Assembly (NCBI GenBank): GCA_948474755.1
Contig: CAOLHI010002118.1
Location: 62,001 to 126,000 of the forward strand
Origin: Ctenosaura bakeri
Lineage: Eukaryota; Chordata; Lepidosauria; Squamata; Iguanidae
Reading direction: 5' to 3'
Length of the DNA stretch: 64,000 nt
Positions 22,741 through 35,111 of the stretch are shown piece by piece; the stretch's first letter is position 1, and each line of letters starts with the position of its first letter. The position numbers and the translations under genes were made by a program. The notes beneath the pieces are model-generated. The model saw only the letters and a program-made list of their open reading frames with translations. It did not search any database and was not told the DNA's origin.

Positions 22741-23478
22741 TTACTCAGCCAAATTCTTCAGTTCCTCCTCTCTAATACTCCAGCAAAATGAATGCAAAAC
22801 ACACAGAGCTTTAGCAAAATGAATGCAAAACACACAGAGCTTCAGCCCCAGCAAAATAATGCAGAACTGCACAGAAAACAAAACAGCCCCACAGAAATTC
22901 AACACAATGAATGCAAGCAACACACACACAGAACCTCAACAAAGAAAACAGACAAAAAGATGAACGCCAATCACAGACAGCACTCGCTTTGCTCCTCCCA
23001 ATAGATCACTTCGCCTGCAATTTGATGTCTCAGGCACACACTCAGCACACACACTCAGCACACACACACACCACAATACCGAGTTCTAGAACAGGGGAAT
23101 TCCCAAACTAGTTTTCAAGCCCAAAAGGTACCTATCTATGGGGCGGTCCCTTTTAAAAGAAAACTTTTAGGGACTTACCAAAAAGAGGGAGGTGAGTGGG
23201 TCACCGGCTGTCCACTTTTGTTCCAAACCTCCACCCTATCAATTTCAAAGCCTTGTTGAGTCAGGAAGGTGCAGTCTTCTCCTGGCCGCTGGTCAGGGCA
23301 GGCAGCGATGCCCCTTTTGTCACGTCACAAGGTTGGACGTTGGCGCCTGACGCAGAAAAGATCGTTGCCCGCCAAGATCAGAGGTCTTCAGAGAGATGCC
23401 GTTCCCATTTGCTCTTCCTAGGCAGAGGGAGCCAGAATTCAGGGCGTTCCTCAACCCCTGCCCATTCCTCCAAGAGGG
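22741..23478 (-). other. proviral leader region
   Basis: Untranslated sequence between primer site and gag. It contains two direct copies of a word of about 28 bp (beginning agcaaaatgaatgcaaaaca at about 22784 and 22813) and a purine/CA-rich tract. A packaging signal is expected here in this virus group but cannot be identified by eye. Confidence 0.6.
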
Positions 23479-23496
23479 GCCCACCCAGGGACGCCA
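23479..23496 (-). promoter_or_regulatory. primer binding site complementary to tRNA-Asn
   Basis: The minus strand reads TGGCGTCCCTGGGTGGGC, five bases after the 5' LTR. This is an 18/18 complement to the 3' end of vertebrate tRNA-Asn(GTT) with CCA added (recalled sequence ...GCCCACCCAGGGACG-CCA). Confidence 0.85.
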
Positions 23497-23501
23497 AAAG
23501 C

Positions 23502-24004
23502 TGTCACCTTCTACGCCCTAAGAGGTGAGCTTTTACTGAGGAACAGGAAAAAAGACGAGCAAATGTTTCTTGGCCCAAAAGGTAGTCCAGATTTATTTAG
23601 TACAAAAATATAAAAGTACAAAGCAACTGCAGTTGGGTGTCACCCCAGGAGGATGGAACAAAAGAAAGGGGTTTGGCAAAGTCTTTTTATCCAGGTTAAC
23701 AACATCCACGCCCACTGCAGCGTTTCTCCTCGAATCCCAGACCAGCCACCCCATATTAAGTAATGTTCCAGAAACTTCTATCCTTACAAGGACATGTCCA
23801 GCAGCTTCTTTCCATATAAGGAGAAGTCCAGGGAGGCAGGATAACAGAAGTTTTCTTCCAATCACAAACTACTTTCTAAATGAGGTAGAGGGAGGTACCA
23901 CAGATGAGGTAGTCATCACATGACATGGCAGGCATGGGAGGGGGCTAGCACTCCTGGGTACAATTTCTATCTAATAATGGAGATAGTCTTTTCCTCCACT
24001 CACA
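23502..24004 (-). repeat. 5' LTR of the provirus
   Basis: 503 bp. In minus orientation it has a TATA-like ATAAAAAG at 23690-23683 and a polyadenylation signal AATAAA at 23597-23592, giving a normal U3-R-U5 layout. Confidence 0.95.
23592..23690 (-). promoter_or_regulatory. LTR TATA-like box and poly(A) signal
   Basis: ATAAAAAG (23690-23683) and AATAAA (23597-23592) are about 90 bp apart, consistent with promoter and 3' processing signals flanking the R region. The same pair exists in the 3' LTR. Confidence 0.65.
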
Positions 24005-24045
24005 AAACTACAAACCCCAGAATTCCACAGGACGTTGAAAGTGGT

Positions 24046-24560
24046 ATAATCATAGAGCTGGAAGGGGCCACAACGTCCATCTAGTCCAACCTCATTCCAA
24101 GCAAGCAATATAGCACTAAAGCACTCCCAAAAGAGGGCTGTTCAGTCTCTATTTAAAGACCTCCCCAAAAATGGGAGTTCACCACCCTTCAAGGCAACCT
24201 ATTCTACAGCTGAATGGCTCTTACTATCCAGAAGTTATTTTTAATATTTAGGTGAAGTCTCCTTCCTTGTAATTTAAGTCCATTGGTTCCTCTTTCTGCA
24301 GTAGCAGAAAACAAGCATGCTCCACATTTACACAACACCCCTTCAGATGTTTAAAGGCGGCTAACATGCCACCCCTCAATGCCACCCCTTCTCTTTCTCA
24401 GCCTAAACATAACCTACTCCCTAAGCCGTTCCTCAATGGTTTCCAGACTTTTTGCTATCTTGGTTGCTGTCCTACGGACACATTCCAGCTTGTCAAGATC
24501 CTTTTTCAACTGCCATGCCCAGAATTAGGCACAATATTCAAGTCTTCAGGCTACGGATGG
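24046..24560 (-). mobile_element. CR1 LINE 3' fragment
   Basis: In minus orientation the 3' terminus is at 24046 (reverse of 'aatcatagagctggaagggg'). The piece then runs through CR1 3'-UTR and ORF2-end wording such as 'ggcaacctattctacagctg' and 'gacacattccagcttgtcaa'. It abuts the right part of the split MITE. Confidence 0.75.
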
Positions 24561-27500
24561 CAAGTCTTCATCTAGGTGTGTGTGTGTGGAGGGGACTATG
24601 ACCCCGAGCATGTTTTTGAAGTCCTAAGGACTCCCTAAGACACCCCTGCAAGCTTGCAAATCCCACCCCAATGTTATTTTTTTCAGTTTGTTTTTTTTTA
24701 CCCATAAATTCTTCCCTCAAGCAGCTGCAAAATGTTCTCCTCCTGAAAAAAAATAGAAAAATGAAAAACAGAAATGGCATCAAATTGCATCTTCAAATGG
24801 TTAATAGTTATTGATGTTAGATATTAGAAGATAATTTTGTTACTTGTTGTTATGACTGTGTTCATCATTTTTTTATTGGTCAATGACTAAAATAAAGTGT
24901 CTTTCTCTCTGTCTAGAAAAGTGAAAAACAGAAATGTCACATTACTTCTGTGTTTGGCATGGTGGTGTAGTGTTATCCTCTGGGTAGGGGTAAAAAAAAA
25001 AGGCCTCTACCTTGATCTATGTAATAACTTCATCTGGATGATGATATCCCAAAGAAGTTGGGAATTTCGAGGAAGAGATTGGATGAACATCCATGAGTAT
25101 ACAGGTACAATCAAAACAACAAGAACAGGAAATTTTGGATATTTTCTGGTAGTCTGGTTGATCATTTTTTCTTTTGCCTGACATTTTTCCTTCTTGAACT
25201 TCATAATATTCCAGTAGTCTGTGAAACTTGTTGTGTAATAACATTTTTTAACAATCTTCATATTATTATACCCTGTACAGCATATTAAAGAAAATATTTT
25301 CAGAATGAATATAATAGCAGCTTGAGGTTAAACCAAATCACAGTGCGGTCAGAAGGACAGAATTTATATATGGCTTAAAGTTTAGAAATTTAAGTGAAAC
25401 CTACTGTTTAGAAGTGCTGATCAAAGAAATGAAATAAATTTATTACTCCCAGGTTGTAGGTTAACACTGAGAGTCCATTTTTAATGCTAAAGCTAATCTT
25501 TCTATGTTAAGCATTATGTACAAGCCAGCTCATCTAGAATCAGAAATATTAGGGACAGAGCAGAAAGGTTTCAAGGCCATGTTGTCATCTTGATTTGTCT
25601 TCTTCCTTTTGCACAATCCAGAAATGTTGTGCTGGTAAGATATTATACACACACACACATATTTAAAAGAAATATTGTCTTCTGAAACAATGTATAGGAA
25701 GCCTTTAGAAACATGTCCAATTTTCTCATAGATGTCTTGTTATCCTAAAATACTGTTTGATATTTTAAAGTTTTTCATTCATTCATTCATTCGTTTTCAT
25801 CTGCCTGTTTTCCGCTCTGTCTGAAGTCTTGACTTAATTAAGGATGAGTACCTAGTTAGACTCAGATTCATCACTCTGGTATAAGTTCTGCTTTGGCTCA
25901 GATGAATTTGGTGATAGTTAACTTCAGTTTTAGACCTAAAGTTAAACCACTATTTATCAATGTGTGTGCTTCCTATTGATTATTATTGGAAATCCAAAAT
26001 GTCTGTGACTTTTTTTTCAGAACTGGATTTAATTTTCAGGCACAGTAAATTGCAGACAAATTCATGCATTGTGTTCTGCATTATCTACCTTTCAAGTTTA
26101 ATTTTTTTAATTCTCCCAAGCCATTTGCCATTTAAAGTTGTTTGCCATTTGATTTACCATTCAGATGGTATTTTTGGCCCCACCTCTGGCTTGTTCCAGG
26201 CCTAAAATTGCATTTTTTAAAGAATCCATACAATATGGTCTGGTAACGTCCTTATTTATTTTCTTAAACAACACTGGCCTTTTCTGTCCTGGACAGGCTC
26301 AGCAGGGCCTAAGACAATATTTAAAAGGCAAATCACACCCCTGGGCATCTGGGGTCCCATCAACTAATTATTTTTATTGGACCTTATTTCAGAATAAGAA
26401 GGCTTGGGTGATGTTACCTATTATGATCTGGGAGTGGGAGAAAATGTCCTCCAGACTCTCAGAAGTTACTCATTCTTGATCTAGTAAGGTTTCCCAACTT
26501 TTGCCAGTAAATGACTTCCTTGATTGCTCAGTGACTGATGCAACTATAATCATCAAATGAATATTACTTAAATAACAGGTTTATTCTTTTATAAAGACCA
26601 GCCCACCTTGGATTTGTAAAGGAAGGATTTGCTGACTTTGTATGAATCTTGGTGAATTATAGACTCAGTGAGTATATTTTACTATAGATTTATGAGTCTG
26701 CATTCCTTTTAATTTTGGGGTTGGAAGTTGGGGTTTTCCATTCCGTTCTGTATTTTTGTATTCTTGTTCATTTATATTGACTGTCTATACAATTGCCATT
26801 ATCAATTGCCACTGTGTACCATAATGTTGTTTGATGTTTTGTTTATGTATTTGTGATAGTGTTTTTTTGGGTTGTGTATTCCTAAACAACAAGAATAACA
26901 ATAATATGTACCCACTATTTTGCCAAAATTGGGACTCAAAGCAGCTCAAAATTTAAAAGAACAATTGAAAACATAGAAAAGATGTACATTAAAATAGAAT
27001 TAAATACATACACATATACACATGCACATATATTTGTGTACACACTAGTTTCGAGTGGACATGCTTTATGCTCTTCTCATAGCACTGGAAGCTACAATTG
27101 TCCTACAGATAAGCAAGAAAAAATCCTCCTAGCCATGCACTTTATTTATTTATTTATTTATTTATGCATCATACACACTGGTAGCATTTCTCTTATATTA
27201 ATGCTGAATATTATTCTGTAGGACAAAGAAAGTACCTAATTGTATTCTTTTTTCCTCCCTTAGGCAACCCTCTGACTTACTTATTTCAGTACATTTTAGC
27301 CGTTCATCACTGAGATCAAAACAAAGAAGGAGGTCTGCAAAATCCCCAGTTCCCCAATTCCACTGCTGATTAGGTCACTTGAAGCAATTCAAGGAAAATT
27401 TGTCTTACATTTTTTGTGCTAACTTTGGCAAGAACTTAATATCTTTTTAGCAGCGCAACTTCATGAAGTTAGCAAATTACAAGTTAGCTATTAGGAAGGG

Positions 27501-27600
27501 GAGCACACTAAATGATACAGTCCCTGGAACTAAGCGAGGCATTACATAATGTGCATACACAATGAAATATATATTACAGTGTAATACACATACAGACACA
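24561..27600. other. gene-free stretch
   Basis: AT-rich sequence with small simple repeats (ATTC near 25778, TTTA near 27139, CA near 25648). I see no gene. The open frames are short and featureless. Confidence 0.45.
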
Positions 27601-28019
27601 GGCCTTTTCCACACAATGACACTCTCGCGTCTTGTCCAGTTACAATCCCGGTAGCGCCTCTGCTGGGATGGGGACTTGTTTCCAACGCTCCTTTCCACAT
27701 GCAACCAGCTGCCTCTGTGGAAGGGAGCGCGAGGGGCACACCACTTCCATCTGCTCTGCAGCCAGCCTTCTCCCCATGCTACAGTAGTGAGGAAGTGCAT
27801 AGATCGTGCTTCTAGCCTTTCTGCATGGCCGGCTGCAATGGAAGGCTCGAACGATCAGGGGCCATTGATGGAGTTTCTCTGTCAATGATATGCCCCGCGA
27901 TCATGCCAGCTGGCAACGCAAGAAGGGCGGGACCAGGACGACATCATGTGGAAGCATCATTGTGGCCCCTCTCCTCTCACGTCCCCATGCCAGGACGCCG
28001 TCATCATGCAGAAGGGGCC
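27601..28019. mobile_element. non-autonomous Harbinger-like element, 419 bp
   Basis: The ends are GGCCTTTTCCACAC on the left and GCAGAAGGGGCC on the right. The 3-bp duplication is ACA (27598-27600 and 28020-28022). The interior is GC-rich without a transposase. The open frames inside are by-products of its GC content. Confidence 0.7.
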
Positions 28020-28074
28020 ACAGTAAAATGTATTGTATTATATAAACTATAATATATGAATTTATGACTCAATA

Positions 28075-28311
28075 TGCCAGTGTGGTGTAGTAGTTTGAGT
28101 GTTGGACTATGATTCTGGAGACCAGGCTTCAAATCTCTGCTCAGCAATGGAAATTCACTGGGAGACTTAGGTAAGTCACACTCTCTCAGCCCACAGAGAA
28201 AGGCAAAGGCAAATCCTTTCTCAACAAGTCTTGCCAAGAAAACTCCACCATAGGTTCACTGTAGCTCACTGTAAGTTAGAAAGGACTTGAAGGCACACAG
28301 CAGCAACAACA
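28075..28311 (+). mobile_element. full-length SINE, BovB-tailed family
   Basis: Head 'ccagtgtggtgtagtagttt', body 'gtaagtcacactctctcagc', tail 'gtaagttagaaaggacttga' followed by an (ACA)-rich end. It is one of the best preserved copies. Confidence 0.8.
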
Positions 28312-31300
28312 AATATCCACACAGTGAATATTACTCTGCTGAGTAATGGTGCTGATATGTGTATATTTGCAGATTTGTTGATCTTTTAAACTGTATTTGT
28401 AACAGAAAGCATTTCAGCCTTCAAAAGCTAATTTCAGGCGTTACTCTACAATACAAGAGCATAATTTTTTATGCTCTATATTTTTTATGTTCTATTTTTT
28501 TTAATTAATTAAAAATCAAACAAGAAGCAGTTTGTGATTCGTGATTCCCATCTGCTCAGTTTCATTTTTCCAATTTGAAATTAATAAAGTGGATTCAAAA
28601 AGATTTTGTATTTATGTGCGGAAGTTATCGTATGCTACATCTTTTACACTAAATGGCATTATCAAGATACTTGTGTTAGATCAACACTGTTGGTACTCTA
28701 TTGGTAAGCAGAAAGTTGTCCTTGAAATTAATTGCTTATATACAGTTTTGATTTGCCATTATTAGCTGCTTTAATCTTTCCATCCATATCTATACTTGAC
28801 AACCATTTTAGTTGTCTCCATTATCTGTCCCTGTAGTTCTCATTTGTCAACTTTGTGGAAATCAGTTCAGCTTATTCCATTCCAAAGATCTCCAGCAGTT
28901 TCAAAGTCCAAAATCCCCAATCCCTCTATTGCTGCTGCCTCCATATTTTCCAAGAGATGGCAGTAAAATCATGTTTGATGTAAGAAATATATAAAGTGGT
29001 TCATAACACTGTTCCTTGAATACTTCGGTCTGATATGGCTGTTTCAGATCAGAGAAATTACACACAAACTTCCTTTTTGTAATTTGCAATATTTTGCCTT
29101 TACTATCAAATTCTGTTTCTTGGTTATTTTTCTGTTATTTCCTTTTTTATTGTTTCTCTTCTGAGAAATGCTAACTTAATATAAGATGGAATAAGATGGA
29201 ATAAAATAAAGTAAAATACAGAATCTAGCTAGAGTAGTATAGTAGTTTGAGTGTTGGACTAGGACTCGCAGCCATGGAAAGCCACTGGGTGACCTTGGGC
29301 AAGTCACACTCTCTCAACCTCAGAGGAAGGCAAATGCAATCCACTTCTGAATAGCTTCTACCAAGGAAACCCTGTGATAAGTTTGTTTTAAGGTCAGCAT
29401 AAATTGGAAATGATTTGGCATACAACAACAACAGCAAAAATGACAATAATATACATGCATACAAATTGTCATAACTGATATACACAAGATGGCATTCCTT
29501 TATTTTTTATAACTTAGTATTGGGAGCAGTGGGGGCTTGTCCTGCATGGTAAAACTTTCATTACTACATAATTATAAAAGCAGCCCATTCTCCTTGGCTT
29601 AAAAATGGATGAGTTTTTCAAAACTCACTAACCTCCACTTCAGCAGCTTGCTGCTATATGTGGCTGAAACTTTGTGGGTCTATAATGTCTGTAGATTGTA
29701 AGCTTATTTGGCTGCCATTATTATTATATGCACAAACTTGCTTCTTCACACCCTCCAAGCATGACTGAGTAGAATTATTGATTTGTAAGGGGTCTTAGAG
29801 ATTGCCTAAGGCCAATCTTGAAAAAAAGCTCAGATTTTTAAAAAATTTTAAATCATTTATTTTTTTGCTGACTGGAGTCTTAGAAATGTCCTCCAAAAAC
29901 GTAAATTTTAAAAGTTCTGCCTTCTACTCCATGCAGTTTCTGCAATTATGGTTCAAATGCAGCATTAGATGTCTGAACAGCTTTTGCTTAGGTACCTCAA
30001 TGAAAGAGAGACCACTATCTGCTGCAGCAGTTTTTCCAAGTCAAACAGCTCAGATTGTTAGCAATCATCACCTAGTATTTAGCCAAAATCTGCTTCCTCA
30101 CAGTTTCATACTATTAATTACAATTCCACATTCTGAATAACAATTCTGCTCCATTTTCTGCATGACAGTCAATTTGAAGACAGCTATTAAGAGACTAGAA
30201 TTATCTGCTTTTTAAAATGAAATATTATGGGAAAAATTATGATGTGATTAGAATTATGTGAGAATTTTAGGTAATAGAATGGCAAGTCACTTCCAAACTG
30301 TGTGCCAACCAGGGCTTTCCAGTGTGACTTGAGAGTATGTCTAGTGTGCTGCAGGCTGGGATATCTAACTAAGCAAAAAGTCCTATGGCATTCTTGGAAC
30401 ACATCCTTTCTTGTATGTGCATCTGCATTACAATTTATGGAACAATCCAGCTGTACCTGATGCAGAATTTAGGTTAAGTATTTTGAGAGATGTGACTGTA
30501 TGTATATGCATACTGTACAGGCACAGTGTGTATTTTCTATAATGGGGTGGGCAGCTTTTGAATATCCAGGGACATTTCGGTGCTCTACCTTTCTGAGCCT
30601 CCTATCCCAGCCCCATGGCAGAAAAAGAAGTCATCTCCCAAATAGTGAATTATGTCTCAGAGATCTTATGGGCAATGCAAATTTCCATTTAAATATAATC
30701 TCTGCCAAAGGTCAGAAAAAGCATTTCTTGGAAATGTGAAATGATGTTGTAGTCATATCTATTTTCTTTCAGGAGGAGGGAGAAAAACATTTTCTGGCTT
30801 TGAAAAAGACTCAAGGATGGGAAGATAATATTATTTCGGGAAGTATAATTTTCCTTTTGGTGGGCAAAGTATGGGCTGCTAGAGTGAATCCTGAAGGGCA
30901 GCCTTGGGAATCCTTGATGGATGGGTACAGGCTGTGAGCCGTACCTTATCACCCGATTGAATGGAGTGGTAATGCTGGTGGTGGTCTGTGCACACCTGTG
31001 GTATACGACCATATACACAAGTCCTATATACCCTAATCTAGAGTTGGAACCTCTTTTAACAGTAGGACTACCAGGTTTTCAAAACAGCAGGAAGGGACAG
31101 CCAAATTTCAGGATGCATGCAGTTGACAATTAGAAAATGGCTATTAATGAGGTTGTGTTCTACCTAAACAGCAAATAAAAGTATTGATTTGTTTCATGTT
31201 ATCCATACATTTTTATGTACAAATCAACATATTGCCTGAAGTTTCCTAATATAAGTTGCATGGTGCATAAACTTCAGCCTTTATGAAAATGTATATCTGG

Positions 31301-31764
31301 TTCCTTTCACTGCATGCATCAACAGTCCTGAATTGTTTTAATCCTATTAAAAAAATATTTGACAACTGTAATGAAAACTAAGAATAACCAGATATTCAAT
31401 TTGATTAGCTCTGTTTCACTTATCACTCTATTTTTTTTAATGAAAAATAAATGGTAGGAAAGCATATAACCCTGGAATGCACCAAAATAACAGATATTAA
31501 ATTCCAACAGCAGTTGCACTCAGGGTAACTCAATTTGATTAGAATGGTCTTACAGAAGTGACTACAGAAGACACAAATACTTCACCTCTTCTTTGTAAAG
31601 AAAGTATTTCCGTTCTTTCACTAATTTTTTCCCATTTTTCCTGCAACTTTCCTGGCTCGATTTTGGTTGGAATCACAGAATGGAACACAAAGTGAGCCAC
31701 AGCTTAGCTGTGGACTTGTGCACTGGCAGGGCTTGGTTTAGAATATCCATGGGGCCTCTTTCAA
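28312..31764. other. gene-free stretch with one SINE
   Basis: Apart from the SINE at 29227-29440 I recognise no gene, RNA or mobile element here. Confidence 0.45.
29227..29440 (+). mobile_element. SINE, BovB-tailed family
   Basis: Head 'agtatagtagtttgagtgtt', body 'gtgaccttgggcaagtcaca', tail 'ataaattggaaatgatttgg' and an (ACA)n end. A short deletion removes part of the head-body junction. Confidence 0.75.
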
Positions 31765-31950
31765 GTCTACAGTTCTAGGATTCCTTAAGCTCACCTGATG
31801 GCATTATTAGGTTCGTATTCCAGTTTTGCCATCAAGCTCATGTGGTCACCATGAGCCCACTGCATCCTCTCAGCTTAACCCACTTCACAGAGTAGTAGTT
31901 AGGATAAAAATGAGGGTGGGAAAAAGATAGCATACAGTCTCTTCAACTCC
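31765..31950 (+). mobile_element. SINE fragment, L2-tailed family
   Basis: 'tctcagcttaacccacttca' and 'cagagtagtagttaggataa' match the body of the copy at 3387. Head and tail are worn. Confidence 0.45.
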
Positions 31951-32057
31951 AGGAAATAAACAGAATGAAACTGGTTAAAATTCATGTTGGGAAAAAAATG
32001 TGTCTGCTTTAAAGAAACAGGTGTATTTCCAAAAGTATTTTAGGGTATCTCACATTA

Positions 32058-32143
32058 GCTACAATCCTATACACATTTACTTGGGGACTCACTTGCTGAA
32101 CTCTTTGGGGCTTACTTTTGAGTAGATATGTATACTCAAACTG
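32058..32143 (+). repeat. short interspersed repeat fragment
   Basis: 'caatcctatacacatttact' to 'ggcttacttttgagtagata' recurs at 63413-63495 in similar form. This wording is widespread in squamate DNA. I cannot name the family. Confidence 0.5.
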
Positions 32144-32394
32144 CATATTTAATTTAAATAGGTTATTGCTCTGTGGAGGCAACTTTTGTCTTCATCCCCA
32201 CATAACTACAAAACACAAGAAAAACAGGGATTTGCTTTCAGTAAATGTACACAAGCCTGGGACTGCAAGCCTCACTCCCTCTAGGAGTTCAGCTTCATCT
32301 TTTCTTAAAGGCCCCATGTCAAAACATAACAGGGTGATGATGATGATTCCTTTCTCTTCAGTGTACATAAGAGCCAAGTTTTCTTGTCCTTCAA

Positions 32395-32790
32395 TAAGGG
32401 AGAGATAGGGCATTTTTGGTGGCTGCCCCTAGATTCTAGAACTCCCTTCTGAAGGAGGCTGGAATGGCTCCTCCTTTGCCCTCCTTCCATTGGCAGGAAA
32501 AACCTTTTTTATTCCAACAGATTTTTAAAAACAGAAAGGTTTTAAAGAATGGGCTTAGAGTGATCTATTGTTTTAAACTGAGCTGTTTTTAATGGCTTTT
32601 TATATTTTTAATTAACCTTTATCTTTAAAGTGTGTGTTTAAATTGTTTTAATACCGTGAATGGTTTAATTCTATTTTAATGTTCACTTTTTGTATGTTCT
32701 TAGCTATATTGTTCTTTTTAAAATTGTAAGCCACCTTGACTCCCAATTTTGGTGAGACTGGGATGATACAAATAAATATTATAATAAGAA
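32395..32790 (+). mobile_element. L2 LINE 3' end
   Basis: It runs through 'ggctgcccctagattctaga' and 'actcccttctgaaggaggct' into the T-rich L2 3' UTR and ends 'gtaagccaccttgactccca', the typical squamate L2 terminus. It is a non-coding remnant. Confidence 0.65.
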
Positions 32791-32980
32791 GGGACATCCT
32801 TTACATTATGGATATCTGTCAACCTTACATAACAGCCTGCTAGCTTCCTGGCATGCATTTCGTGATGAATCTCAGTACTCACTGTAAAACTTAACCATTA
32901 CCCTTGTATCCTGTTTCATTTTAAGGAACATATTTCTTTGCAACTTGTATTAAGAGAGACTAATTTTCACCTACATTATA

Positions 32981-33146
32981 GACCATTTCCGCACTAGACT
33001 GTTATAGTGCTATTATTCCACTTTCAACATCCTATGGAATCCTGGGGTTTGTAGTGTAGGGAGGGCCCTAAACTGCAAACCCCATGATTCCATAGGATGT
33101 TGAAAGTGGAATAATAGCACTGTAACAGTCTAGTGCGGAAATGGCC
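32981..33146. mobile_element. palindromic MITE, 166 bp
   Basis: It has the same arms as the 180-bp class with a shorter centre (ggagggccc). The 3-bp duplication is ATA (32978-32980 and 33147-33149). The termini are G(A/G)CCATTTCCGCACTAGAC. The arms differ at only a few bases. Confidence 0.85.
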
Positions 33147-33308
33147 ATAATCTTCTTTCACTTTAGCTTGCTATTCTTGCCTGTGTGTTTTTCAAAATGA
33201 TTGAATGACTGATTTGCCATAGGTGTATCCTGCTGTTTGCCTAGGGAGCTTAAGGTGGCATATATGAGCTTATCCCATTTAACCTTACAACAATCAGTGT
33301 AAGAGATG

Positions 33309-33905
33309 TTGTTGTTGTTAACTACTTACTGTCAAGTCAATTTTGACTCATGGCAATCCTATGACTGACTGACTTCCATGAATGTCTGACTTCCTTTGCA
33401 ACAGCTCTGCTAAGGTCTCACAAATTCAGGGCGGTGGCTTCCTTGATTCCTTGAGTTTATCCACCTGTAATGCGGTCTTCCTCTTTTCCTACTGTCTCCA
33501 ACCTTACCAAGCATTATCCTCTTTTCTAATGTGTCGTGTCTTTGCATGATATGCCTAAAGTACAACAGTCATTTTGCATTCCAGAGACAGCTCAGGCTTG
33601 ATTTGCTGGTGAATCCATTTTTTTTTTTATTTTTTGGCTATCTGTGGTATTCACAGAACTCTTTCTTAGCACCACATTTCAAATGAGTTAGTTCTCTTCC
33701 TATCTGCTTTCTTTACTGTCCAGTTTTCACAGCCACACACAGAAATCTGAAATATAATGCCAAGGACAATCCTGACCTTGGCATTCAATGATATATCTTT
33801 ATGCTTGAGGATCTTGTCCAGTTCCTTCCTAACTGCCCTTCGAAATTGTATTCTTCTTTTGATTTGTTCACTACAATTTCCATTTTGATGTATGGCTGGG
33901 CCATT
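33309..33905 (-). mobile_element. RTE/BovB-like LINE fragment
   Basis: It is the reverse complement of an RTE reverse-transcriptase C-terminal region and 3' end. It starts with a (GTT)n tail and 'ttgactcatggcaatcctat', and contains 'caccacatttcaaatgagtt', which is the exact counterpart of wording in the plus-strand copy at 52690. It has many stops. Confidence 0.7.
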
Positions 33906-34269
33906 GTATAGAAAACATTTTAACTAGTTCTGTGTTTTCATTGTCTAAGAGACAAGGTACTACATATGGGTTTATTTCATCTAACCTTACAATTATCAGG
34001 CCCACCCACAAACCTACAGGGCACATAAAGTGATGTGTGATTGAAGGACTTTTATGCCAGGCTGTACAATATTAACACGGATCTGAGCCACACAATTCTT
34101 CCCCTCAAAAAGAAAGGAAAAGATTACTTGACATAGCGGAACATCTCACATATGTGAAGCTCTTGTGAAGCTCTTGAGCATATGGTGTCCACTTGGTCTT
34201 CCAGCATGTGAAAAAGTTGTGCATGTGACAGCTTGCCCACTATCACTTGGTGAGCTTCCTCCTGAACAA

Positions 34270-35111
34270 GAAGGGAACGTATTTCTGGGGTCCCTTGGGG
34301 GACAACTCAGTGTGCTCCATGTGATGGGGAATGGTAACTAGCCAGAGCATGAGCAATAGCAATGTGAGAGGCAGGGTAACCTTGCGGGGTCTTTTTACCC
34401 AGTTTTTACCAGGTCAGGCCAAGGCAAAAACCAAACAAAAATGTCCAATAAATGATCTTATTGAATGAAAATCTCACACAGCAACGCAATCACTCACACA
34501 CGCACCCAAGAGCTATTAAGAAGCAAAAGAGAGGAAACTGTTTGGGGAATATTGAAGGGGTTGTAGCTGGGGTGATACTGCACCTTTGTCCTGAAGTCCT
34601 TGGTCCAGGAAAAATGGCAGAGAAGTGGGGCTCAGCATGGAGAGGGCTGAGGGGATCACTCAACGGATGGAGCAATGGTCTGCTGGGATGGCCGGGGGTG
34701 ATCCAAAGAACCACTCAAAAACTGGGACTATTTGTAGGGGGAAAAGTATGTGGAGGACTAATCCTTTCCCGGGGAGAACAATGGATGTTGCAGTGGCCAC
34801 GAAGCTCCACATTGGTAATTTCCTTTGCGTGATGGGATTGTTAGGTGTTGCCAAATCTCCGGATTTTCAGCTGTGTATTGTGGTATGACTTCTGGTCCCC
34901 ACATGATGGGATATTTGCTAAACTTGAGGCATATACACTAATCCTCTCAAGTCAGCGTCTTGGGACTGAGGACCCTTTGTTTATTGTGGGTTTGCTCATC
35001 TTGAGGTTTCCTGGGGCTATGTGACAGAGGTTTTTACTGGCTTGACCTGGTTTTCGTTCTTTCAACTGTGGCTGCCTAGATGCCCATCCGGGTTTCTCCC
35101 TCAGAGTAACA
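34270..35111 (-). mobile_element. solo LTR A (old copy)
   Basis: It aligns along its length with the LTRs at 38722 and 51304 (shared 'tgagaggcagggtaacc', 'gatactgcacctttgtcctg', end 'gtaaca'). The left edge is worn and approximate. No internal retroviral sequence remains, so it is a solo LTR. Confidence 0.65.

Larger units (their letters stand above)
15202..24004 (-). mobile_element. complete gammaretrovirus-like endogenous provirus
   Basis: This 8803-bp unit is read on the minus strand: 5' LTR, tRNA-Asn primer site, leader, gag, pro-pol, env, polypurine tract, 3' LTR. The LTRs start TG and end CA and are flanked by AAAC, a 4-bp duplication as in gammaretroviruses. Gag has one CCHC zinc knuckle and a late-domain PPPY, Pol has a YVDD reverse transcriptase, and Env has a CX6CC transmembrane subunit. 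All are gammaretroviral traits. The two LTRs show no base substitutions, so the insertion is very recent. Nevertheless gag and pol change frame several times, whereas env is open throughout. Whether the breaks are real or assembly indels cannot be decided here. Confidence 0.95.
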
